Source: an uncultured Bacteroidia bacterium
GTDB lineage: Bacteria > Bacteroidota > Bacteroidia > Bacteroidales > Prolixibacteraceae
Assembly: GCA_903859795.1 (NCBI GenBank)
Contig: CAIOOC010000584.1
Location: forward strand, 1-7,840
DNA: 7,840 nt
Direction: 5' to 3'
Below are positions 1-6,365 of this stretch, piece by piece. Below the pieces are notes generated by a model, which was not told the origin of the DNA, searched no databases, and saw nothing but the letters and a program-made list of their open reading frames with translations. Position 1 is the stretch's first letter; each line of letters begins with the position of its first letter. The translations under genes and the position numbers were made by a program.

Positions 1-1735
1 AGGCAAGATGGAGCTTGACTGGATTAAAGCTGATATTATAGAACTTGTTGAACTCACTTCTGATATTATTAAATATCATGCATCCCAGAAAAACATAGAA
101 CTTCTTCTTAATATTCAGCAGGATATTCCTCGCTTTGCCACTATGGATCCGACACGTCTGAAACAGATTCTGGTTAACCTTTTGGCAAATGCAGTAAAGT
201 TTACAGAAACGGGAGAGGTCGAACTGAAAGTTACTTTTGTCAAAACCGATGATCTTACCGGAGAGTTTAAATTTTCAGTTCGTGATACTGGTATTGGCAT
301 CAATGCTGAACAGCAAAAACTATTATTCAAGGCTTTCTCGCAGGCTGATGGTTCCACAACACGAAAATTTGGGGGGACAGGTCTAGGATTGACTATTTCA
401 AATATGCTTGCCGAAAAGATGGGAAGCAAAATTGAAGTGTTAAGTGCCATTGGAGAAGGGTCTACCTTCTTTTTTACACTTAAAACAAATTACGAAGTGG
501 GCGAGAAACTGGACCTGAATGAGTTATCCTCGATGAACCGAATATTGGTTATTGACGATAACTTCAATAACAGAATGATCCTTGAACACGCCTGCCATAA
601 CTGGGGTATAGAATTTGTCGGTACTGATAATGGCCTTTCAGCAATAAAACTTCTTGAGGATACTAAGGAACCGTTCGATGTAATTATTGTTGATTATCAA
701 ATGCCCAAAATCAATGGTCTTGATACAATCAGAATGATCAGGGACCAATTAAATCTTACTCCTGAAAAACAAGCTGTTATACTGCTTCACAGTTCTTCGG
801 ATGATATTGAAATTTATGAAGATTGTAAAAGGCTGGGTGTAATATTTAATCTCACCAAACCGGTAAAATCTTCTGAATTATTGCAATATCTGAAGAATGT
901 TCACAACCATCAAAATGTCATAATCCCGGAACGCGAGGATATCCTCCATTCTGAGCCGTTTCATTCTTCTCATAAGGCAGCCCCCGGTATCCTGGTCGCA
1001 GAAGATGTAATAATAAATATGATTCTTGTGACAACGTTGATTAAACAAATGATTCCCAATGTTTTAATTTACGAAGCTAAAAATGGCCTGGAGGCATATG
1101 AAATGACGATAGCCCAAAAACCAGATCTGATCATAATGGATATTCAAATGCCAATAATGTCAGGTATTGAGGCTACAATGGCTATACGAAACTATGAATC
1201 AGGAAAGGGGAGCAGGGTTCCGATTGTTGCTTTAACAGCCGGGGCAGTAAAGGGTGAAAAAGAAAAATGCCTCGAGGCCGGTATGGATGATTTTTTGACT
1301 AAGCCTCTTGAAAGTAATCGTTTACATGAAATACTCGGAAAACATCTTTCTTATTTCTACCGTAAATCAAAGCGCGAGAAAGGCGAGAATCCCGCAAACA
1401 AAGCGAATCTTCATTTTGACAAGGCATTGCTTATGGAAAGCATTGGAAATGACCCGATTATTTTCGATGAATTACTTGAAGCGATCTATTTGCAGTTTAA
1501 TCATGACCTGAAAGTTCTGAAAAGAGCTATCAAAGAACAGGATCTGAGTGTGATTAAAAAGACAGCTCATTCCATTAAGGGGGCATCATTAAACATGTGG
1601 TTCAGTCAAATGGCTGAGACGGCAATAGAACTTGAATTAAACCTTGACAAGGGAGACTTTGGTGAACTTAACGGGATATTTAAAGAACTGGCTTTGGAGT
1701 GGGATATAGTTCAATCTCTTTTAAAGGATTTGTGA
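1..1735 (+). CDS. Hybrid sensor histidine kinase, C-terminal part (HATPase-REC-REC-Hpt), 5' truncated by window edge
   Basis: This is a phosphorelay kinase that would autophosphorylate and pass phosphate through receiver domains to an Hpt histidine. Residues are numbered from the first in-frame ATG (base 8). HATPase_c spans about 1-160, with N-box N57/N61, G1 motif DTGIGI (93-98) and G2 motif FGGTGLGLTIS (121-131). Receiver 1 spans about 178-298, with acidic D183/D184, phosphoacceptor D229 in DYQMP, and K284. Receiver 2 spans about 326-448, with E332/D333, phosphoacceptor D378 in DIQMP, T410 and K432. The Hpt domain spans about 468-575, with H521 in HSIKGAS. The ATG at base 8 is not the real start: the frame is open to the left edge, and the residues there (GKMEL) match the usual end of a HisKA domain, so the H-box and sensor region lie upstream. 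No DNA-binding output domain is present, so the relay must end on a separate regulator. The signal is unknown. The 3' end overlaps the convergent dehydrogenase gene by 56 bp. Confidence 0.95.
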   Translation, partial: GKMELDWIKADIIELVELTSDIIKYHASQKNIELLLNIQQDIPRFATMDPTRLKQILVNLLANAVKFTETGEVELKVTFVKTDDLTGEFKFSVRDTGIGINAEQQKLLFKAFSQADGSTTRKFGGTGLGLTISNMLAEKMGSKIEVLSAIGEGSTFFFTLKTNYEVGEKLDLNELSSMNRILVIDDNFNNRMILEHACHNWGIEFVGTDNGLSAIKLLEDTKEPFDVIIVDYQMPKINGLDTIRMIRDQLNLTPEKQAVILLHSSSDDIEIYEDCKRLGVIFNLTKPVKSSELLQYLKNVHNHQNVIIPEREDILHSEPFHSSHKAAPGILVAEDVIINMILVTTLIKQMIPNVLIYEAKNGLEAYEMTIAQKPDLIIMDIQMPIMSGIEATMAIRNYESGKGSRVPIVALTAGAVKGEKEKCLEAGMDDFLTKPLESNRLHEILGKHLSYFYRKSKREKGENPANKANLHFDKALLMESIGNDPIIFDELLEAIYLQFNHDLKVLKRAIKEQDLSVIKKTAHSIKGASLNMWFSQMAETAIELELNLDKGDFGELNGIFKELALEWDIVQSLLKDL

Positions 1736-4541
1736 CCCTGTCAACAAGGTACACTATGGATTGGTACGTAATTCCCGAATGCAGGCTCAATCCTATCTCG
1801 CATGTCCGACTCGTTGAATAGCCATTCCTCACTTCCGCAGGAAGATGTGCTTTAAGCTCCCGAAGACCATGTTCATTAAGTTCAGGGACCGAAAATCCGC
1901 GATCACCGGCAAAGCCGCAACAGTTGGTTTCAGGTACAATCACTTTAGCGGCACACCGTTCGGCCAGTTCGACCAGCCTCTTCTCTAATCCCATTTTTTT
2001 CATACTACATACCGGAAACACAGTAATGGTATCCTCAACTGGTGTTATCTGAAGATATGGAAGTAAATATTCAATAATGAATTCAACTGGTTCATAGAGT
2101 TTTAGTGTTGGCTTCATGTTTTCCCTCATTGTAAAATGACATGGGCTCATATCACACAGTACAGGATATTTACCGTTTTCACTGGCATTAACAAGTGCAT
2201 CTTCAAGAGCCTGGGATTTTTTCATTCCGACATTCGTATAACCCTTACTCGTAAAGGCCATTCCACAGCATAAACGGCCTAGGTTTTCAGGATATAGAAC
2301 CTGATAACCGGCTTTAACAAGCAGTTGGACCATTATTTCGGAAAGCTGCTTTTCACCCCGATGTTCTCTTGAAACACCCATTGCCCTGTTAATGCACGAA
2401 GGGAAATAGACAACTTTACGTTCGTTATCGGTTTTAGGAACTGAATTGACAACTATAGCCCTGGAACCCAAAGGCATATAGGGGTTCCAAAGAGGTATCC
2501 TGTTTCCTGATAAGCTTCGTAAACCACGTGAAATGCTGGTCATCAGCGAAGTTCCGAGAACGATGTGAAAAAAACCCACAACAGAAAGACCAACCCGTGC
2601 AAGTGAAATGATCCCTTTCATATGTAACCCGATCCATGCTGCTACCCTTTGTCCTGAATCGCCCTCCTCCCCCCTGAGCGTTTTGATGAGCTTTCCCGTA
2701 TCAATCTTCACCGGACAACTTATGGCGCATAAACCATCGGTGGCACAGGTTTCGTTTCCATTATATTTAAAGTCTTTGGAAAGTGAAGCAAAAATATGCG
2801 GTTCGCGGCCACTATACCTGAGACTTGCCATTTCGCGGTATACCACGATCCGCTGCCGGGGCGTAAGGGTCATTTCAGCAGAGACGCATGAAGGTTCACA
2901 AAAGCCACATTCAATACATTTATCAATCTTGGTACTGGCAGCCGGTATTGGCTTAAGGTTTTTCAGGTGAGCCTCCGGATCGCCATTAATAATTACTCCC
3001 GGATTAAGCAGGTTCCGGGGATCAAACATCTTTTTAATCTGCTTCATGATAAGATATGCCTCTTTTCCCCATTCCAGCTCAACAAAGGGCGCCATATTTC
3101 GTCCTGTACCATGTTCTGCCTTAAGAGATCCATCATATTTTGTAACTACCATCTCTGCTACATCGGCCATAAAATCACGGTAGCGGTCTATTTCGGTTTG
3201 CAATCCAAAATCCTGGGTAAAGACAAAATGAAGGTTTCCCTCAAGGGCGTGTCCAAATATGACAGCTTCGGAATATCCCCATTTTTTAAAAAGTTTTTGA
3301 AGATCAAGTGTTGCCTCGGCCAATCGTGGGACAGGAAACGCAACATCCTCAATAATTACGGTGGTACCGGTTTTTCGAATGGCTCCTATTGATGGGAACA
3401 TTCCTTTCCTGATATTCCAAAACCGCTCATATTCTGATGGGATGGCTGTGAATTGAACGGGTAACTCCGTTTCGACCGATTTTATTGTTGCAAGAATCTG
3501 CCCGATCTGGTCATCCAGTTCTTCTTTTATTTTAGCTCGTGTCTCAACGAGAATTGCACAACCATAATGATTTATATTTCGCAGATATTCAGGCATCCCG
3601 TCCTGATTTTCAGCAGCCCTCAGACCTGCCCTGTCAATCAGTTCAACAGCTGAAACGGGTGCCTTTTGAAGCATTGAAACAGCTTTACACCCTTTTTCAA
3701 TATCCGGGAAGATCATCAGGGAGCTGGCTTTGAACGGATGATCTATTACTGTTTTATAGGTGATTTCTGCAATAAAACCCAATGTTCCCTCCGATCCGAT
3801 CATCAGATGTTCGATCACATCAAAGGGGTCTGTATAGTCAACCAGAGCATTTAGACTATAGCCCGTGGTATTTTTCATCTTATATTTAGCTGATATTCGC
3901 TCTGCAAGTGACCTGTTCGATATGACCTCGGCCGCCATATCTGTAATATTCTGAATCAATTGAGAATGTGATAACCGGAATCTGGCTTTACTCTCTGCAT
4001 CGGCAGTGTCAAGCAGAGTGCCGTCTGCGAAAATTATTCGCATACTGTCGACCGTTTTGTAGGAGTTTTCAGCTGTACCACAGCACATTCCGCTGGCATT
4101 GTTCGCGGCAATCCCACCTATCATAGCAGCATTTACAGAAGCCGGATCAGGACCTATTTTTCGGCCAAAGGGTGACAGCAGCGCATTTACATATCCTCCG
4201 GTTAATCCTGGTTGAAGCCTGATTTTTAGGCCGCCATCTTTGATCCTGTATTTTTTCCAGTGATTTCCCGCAATGACCAGTACCGAATCGGAAATTGCCT
4301 GTCCTGACAAACTGGTTCCGGCAGCCCTGAACGTAACTGGAATATTCAGGTTGTCGCATTCACGCAGAATCAGCGAAACCTCCAGTTCATTTTTGGCCTT
4401 AATCACCATTTTGGGAATCAGCCTGTAAAAGCTGGCATCCGTACCAAAAGCCAGCGTATGGAGCGGATCATGAAAAATCCGTTTGGGGTCAATCACCGGG
4501 TTAAGCTTCTGAAAGAGTGTTTTATAAATCCCTGTTATCAT
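1680..4541 (-). CDS. FAD-linked oxidase fused to 4Fe-4S and CCG domains; probable respiratory D-lactate (D-2-hydroxyacid) dehydrogenase
   Basis: The enzyme probably oxidises D-lactate or a similar D-2-hydroxyacid (D-2-hydroxyglutarate is the main alternative) and passes electrons from FAD through Fe-S centres to quinone at the inner membrane. It has 953 residues. The FAD-binding PCMH domain spans about 40-270, with FRAAGTSLSGQA (71-82), GPDPAS (130-135), IGGIAANNASG (141-151) and GSEGTLGF (249-256). The FAD-oxidase C domain spans about 270-520, with GHALEGNLHF (430-439), EHGTGR (476-481) and FDPRNLLNPG (506-515). The ferredoxin-like module has C542/C545/C548/C552 and C599/C605/C609 followed by P. 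Two CCG domains follow: C716 with CCG at 758-760, then C845 with CCG at 874-876. A hydrophobic stretch at about 643-670 could attach it to the membrane. The architecture fits the YdiJ / Shewanella Dld-II type, in which one chain replaces GlcD/GlcF-like subunits. The ATG at 4541 has AGGA six bases upstream. No lactate permease or regulator is visible, so the substrate is inferred from family alone. Confidence 0.92.
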   Translation of the reverse strand: MITGIYKTLFQKLNPVIDPKRIFHDPLHTLAFGTDASFYRLIPKMVIKAKNELEVSLILRECDNLNIPVTFRAAGTSLSGQAISDSVLVIAGNHWKKYRIKDGGLKIRLQPGLTGGYVNALLSPFGRKIGPDPASVNAAMIGGIAANNASGMCCGTAENSYKTVDSMRIIFADGTLLDTADAESKARFRLSHSQLIQNITDMAAEVISNRSLAERISAKYKMKNTTGYSLNALVDYTDPFDVIEHLMIGSEGTLGFIAEITYKTVIDHPFKASSLMIFPDIEKGCKAVSMLQKAPVSAVELIDRAGLRAAENQDGMPEYLRNINHYGCAILVETRAKIKEELDDQIGQILATIKSVETELPVQFTAIPSEYERFWNIRKGMFPSIGAIRKTGTTVIIEDVAFPVPRLAEATLDLQKLFKKWGYSEAVIFGHALEGNLHFVFTQDFGLQTEIDRYRDFMADVAEMVVTKYDGSLKAEHGTGRNMAPFVELEWGKEAYLIMKQIKKMFDPRNLLNPGVIINGDPEAHLKNLKPIPAASTKIDKCIECGFCEPSCVSAEMTLTPRQRIVVYREMASLRYSGREPHIFASLSKDFKYNGNETCATDGLCAISCPVKIDTGKLIKTLRGEEGDSGQRVAAWIGLHMKGIISLARVGLSVVGFFHIVLGTSLMTSISRGLRSLSGNRIPLWNPYMPLGSRAIVVNSVPKTDNERKVVYFPSCINRAMGVSREHRGEKQLSEIMVQLLVKAGYQVLYPENLGRLCCGMAFTSKGYTNVGMKKSQALEDALVNASENGKYPVLCDMSPCHFTMRENMKPTLKLYEPVEFIIEYLLPYLQITPVEDTITVFPVCSMKKMGLEKRLVELAERCAAKVIVPETNCCGFAGDRGFSVPELNEHGLRELKAHLPAEVRNGYSTSRTCEIGLSLHSGITYQSIVYLVDRVTNPLKEIELYPTPKPVL

Positions 4542-4592
4542 AAAGATTCCTAATATGTGGTGACGGAGTAAAATTAGAGAAAATACCTATAG

Positions 4593-4626
4593 AAAACCCT
4601 CAAGGTTTCGAAAACATTGAGGGTTT
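4593..4626 (-). terminator. Second hairpin between cysK and dehydrogenase gene; terminator-like or leader structure
   Basis: A perfect 10-bp inverted repeat (arms 4594-4603 and 4617-4626, AAACCCTCAA / TTGAGGGTTT) continues after one G-A mismatch into 4 more pairs (4605-4608 with 4612-4615), leaving a 3-nt CGA loop. Read on the minus strand the stem ends in GGGTTTTCTAT, a short T run. Read on the plus strand no T run follows. It lies about 50 nt upstream of the dehydrogenase start and downstream of the better terminator at 4630-4670. It may be a back-up terminator, or a leader hairpin if transcription of the dehydrogenase gene begins upstream of it. The hairpin itself is certain; its role is inferred. 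Confidence 0.5.
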
Positions 4627-4629
4627 GAA

Positions 4630-4670
4630 ATATAAAAGCAAAACGGGAGACCCAAATCTTGAGACTCCCG
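4630..4670 (-). terminator. Intrinsic terminator downstream of cysK
   Basis: On the minus strand, the arms CGGGAG (4670-4665) and CTCCCG (4649-4644) pair perfectly. They extend inward through C-G, C-G and two A-T pairs interrupted by two mismatches, leaving a 3-nt loop. The stem is followed directly by TTTTGCTTTTATA (4643-4631). It begins 43 nt beyond the cysK stop codon, as expected for a rho-independent terminator of that gene. Confidence 0.75.
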
Positions 4671-4713
4671 CTTATAACTTCAGAAGATATATAGAATCGT
4701 TTTTTTGCGCTTG

Positions 4714-5679
4714 TTAGATTGCACTAAAGATATTGGATTTTTCGTCTTCAAACTGATAGAGAAGGGTCGATAAATACCGTTCACCAGTGTCGCACATAAC
4801 CGCGACAATTTTTTTGCCCTTGTTTTCCGGACGTTTGGCAACCTGGAGCGCTGCGTATGCAATTGCACCTGAAGAGATTCCAACAACCAGACCTTCCGTA
4901 CGGGTCAATTCGCGACTGGTCTCAATAGCCTGAGCATTTGTTACCTGGATCACTTCATCGATAACTGAAACGTTCAGAATATCGGGAATAAAACCTGCAC
5001 CAATACCCTGGATCTTGTGAGGTCCTGGATTTCCGCCTGACAAAACAGGGGAGTCGGTTGGCTCTACAGCAATAATCTGAACACCCGGTTTTCTTGATTT
5101 AAGTACTTCGCCAACCCCTGTTATTGTTCCGCCTGTACCAACTCCGGAAATAAAGATATCTACCTCTCCGTCAGTATCCCTCCAAATCTCTTCCGCAGTA
5201 GTGCGGCGATGAACGTCAGGATTTGCAAGATTTTTAAACTGTTGGGGCATAAACGAATTTGGAGTAATTTCAGCCAGTTCACCGGCTCTTCTGATCGCCC
5301 CTTTCATCCCTTCGCTTCCTGGAGTGAGGACCAGTTCAGCACCCAATGCTTTCAACAGGTTTCTTCTTTCAAGACTAAAAGTTTCAGGTAAAAGGATAAT
5401 CAAACGATATCCTTTTGCGGCAGCAACAAATGCCAGTGCAATTCCGGTATTGCCACTTGTAGGCTCTATAATTACAGAGTCTTTATTTAATAAGCCTTGT
5501 TTTTCGGCGGCTTCAATCATCGCGAATCCAATCCGGTCTTTTACACTTCCGGCTGGATTGAAAAATTCGAGCTTCCCTATGATGGTCGCTTCAAGATTGT
5601 GTTTCCTGTTAAAATTAGAAAATTCAAGCAGGGGAGTATTCCCAATTAAATCGGTAAGATTGGATGCAATTTTTGTCAT
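4714..5679 (-). CDS. cysK: Cysteine synthase A (O-acetylserine sulfhydrylase)
   Basis: This cytosolic PLP enzyme makes L-cysteine and acetate from O-acetyl-L-serine and sulfide, the last step of sulfur assimilation. It has 321 residues, normal for CysK. Visible motifs are IGNTPLLEF (12-20), the Schiff-base lysine K47 in NPAGSVKDRIG (41-51), the substrate loop PTSGNTGIALA (73-83), the PLP-phosphate loop GVGTGGTITGVG (179-190), SSGA with S270 facing the pyridine nitrogen, and CDTGERYLST (296-305). The start is set at the ATG at 5679: reading further upstream to 5706 needs a TTG codon and would add nine lysine-rich residues, whereas family members begin only about 10 residues before the IGNTP motif. 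Upstream is a weak purine-rich AAGAAAG. A terminator follows the stop. No cysE lies next to it. The gene is divergent from the acetyltransferase gene. CysM-like specificity is less likely, given the CysK-type motifs and length. Confidence 0.96.
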   Translation of the reverse strand: MTKIASNLTDLIGNTPLLEFSNFNRKHNLEATIIGKLEFFNPAGSVKDRIGFAMIEAAEKQGLLNKDSVIIEPTSGNTGIALAFVAAAKGYRLIILLPETFSLERRNLLKALGAELVLTPGSEGMKGAIRRAGELAEITPNSFMPQQFKNLANPDVHRRTTAEEIWRDTDGEVDIFISGVGTGGTITGVGEVLKSRKPGVQIIAVEPTDSPVLSGGNPGPHKIQGIGAGFIPDILNVSVIDEVIQVTNAQAIETSRELTRTEGLVVGISSGAIAYAALQVAKRPENKGKKIVAVMCDTGERYLSTLLYQFEDEKSNIFSAI

Positions 5680-5753
5680 GGCTTTCTTAATTTTTTTATG
5701 ATACAAAAATGACGGTTAATTTCAGTTCCGACAATCCCATAAAATGCGTATTT

Positions 5754-5782
5754 ATTATACCTGCTTTATGGTATATTGTCTG
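5754..5782 (-). promoter_or_regulatory. Candidate promoter for cysK (sigma70-like)
   Basis: On the minus strand, CAGACA (5782-5777) is separated by exactly 17 bp from TATAAT (5759-5754). The second hexamer is a perfect -10 box and the first matches 4 of 6 bases of TTGACA. Transcription would begin near 5747, giving a leader of roughly 65-70 nt before the ATG at 5679. Bacteroidota normally use a different consensus, so this match may be partly chance in AT-rich DNA. Confidence 0.3.
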
Positions 5783-5804
5783 ACTTTTCAACTTTGTAGT
5801 TTTG
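5775..5804 (+). promoter_or_regulatory. Candidate Bacteroidota-type promoter for the acetyltransferase-aminotransferase pair
   Basis: TAGTTTTG (5797-5804) matches the Bacteroidota -7 consensus TAnnTTTG in full. ATTG (5775-5778) lies 18 bp upstream and resembles the -33 TTTG element (3 of 4 bases). A start near 5810 would give a leader of about 50 nt. The site overlaps the -35 side of the minus-strand cysK candidate. It is read from consensus only. Confidence 0.4.
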
Positions 5805-5860
5805 CTTTAATTGGGATTTAGGTTTCAATACATTAATATTGCAGCGCAGATAATCAAATA

Positions 5861-6355
5861 ATGAACAACGACTCAAACATCCGACTACGAACAATTTTGT
5901 CATCAGATAACTGGCAATTAGCGCAGATTATCCGCTCTACCCTTGCTGAATTTGGGGCGAACCATCCGGGTACAGTATACTTTGATGCGGCTACGGATTC
6001 ACTTTCAGAACTGTTCATTAAGGATAAATCAACCTATTTTGTCGCTGAACTGAACGGAAAGATTGTAGGCGGCGGTGGGATTTTTCCAACGGACAGTTTA
6101 CCTGATGGCACATGCGAATTAGTGAAAATGTATTTGTTACCCGAAGCAAGAGGGAAGGGTCTTGGTCGATCAATTATCGAACAATGTCTGAAAACCGCCG
6201 CAGAACTGGGGTTTAAATATGTTTATCTGGAATCGATGCCTGAATTGAAGCTTGCACTGACAATCTACGAGAAGTTCGGGTTCGAATATTTATCAGCTCC
6301 AATGGGTAACAGCGGCCATTTTGGCTGTGACTTATGGATGCTCAAAAAATTGTAA
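5861..6355 (+). CDS. GNAT-family N-acetyltransferase
   Basis: This 164-residue single-domain protein probably transfers an acetyl group from acetyl-CoA to an amine; the acceptor is unknown. The acetyl-CoA pyrophosphate-binding motif A is at about 87-105 (LVKMYLLPEARGKGLGRS), with the R-G-K-G-L-G signature at 97-102. The preceding beta strand carries VGGGGIFP (69-76), and the later motif B region is IYEKFGFEYL (135-144). The N-terminal segment IIRSTLAEFGANHPG (23-37) and the C-terminal PMGNSGHFGCDLWM (147-160) recall an uncharacterised GNAT subgroup common in Bacteroidota, where CELVKMYLLP is also typical. There is no signal peptide, so it should be cytosolic. The ATG at 5861 fits the family N-terminus, though no strong Shine-Dalgarno site is present. 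Its stop is 10 nt before the aminotransferase ATG, suggesting a two-gene transcript, perhaps acting on related amino-acid substrates. It could instead be a self-contained detoxification or modification enzyme. Confidence 0.92.
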   Translation: MNNDSNIRLRTILSSDNWQLAQIIRSTLAEFGANHPGTVYFDAATDSLSELFIKDKSTYFVAELNGKIVGGGGIFPTDSLPDGTCELVKMYLLPEARGKGLGRSIIEQCLKTAAELGFKYVYLESMPELKLALTIYEKFGFEYLSAPMGNSGHFGCDLWMLKKL

Positions 6356-6365
6356 AAAACAAAGT

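Noticed and set aside
115..450. Minus-strand 111-residue frame opposite the kinase
   Set aside because: It is antisense to the conserved HATPase domain, has no recognisable domain, and is explained as a shadow of that gene.
2608..3392. Plus-strand frames of 120 and 141 residues opposite the dehydrogenase
   Set aside because: They are antisense to the Fe-S and flavin-domain coding sequence, are cysteine- and serine-rich without a domain, and have no convincing start signals.
4569..4604. Bacteroidota-type promoter for the dehydrogenase gene (TAATTTTA at 4576-4569)
   Set aside because: It matches TAnnTTTG at all but the last base, but the nearest TTG-like element is 24 bp upstream and a T run is at 16 bp, neither at a usual spacing. 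It is too weak to list as a feature.
5324..5701. Plus-strand 125-residue frame opposite cysK
   Set aside because: It mirrors the conserved cysK catalytic region and has no independent support.
4714..5706. A longer cysK starting at 5706 (330 residues)
   Set aside because: The upstream codon is TTG, the extra residues YHKKIKKA are outside the family N-terminus, and the ATG at 5679 gives a standard CysK length.
5680..5860. Riboswitch or small RNA in the cysK/acetyltransferase intergenic region
   Set aside because: No substantial stem structure is seen there, and the short leaders on both sides leave little room for a known riboswitch class.
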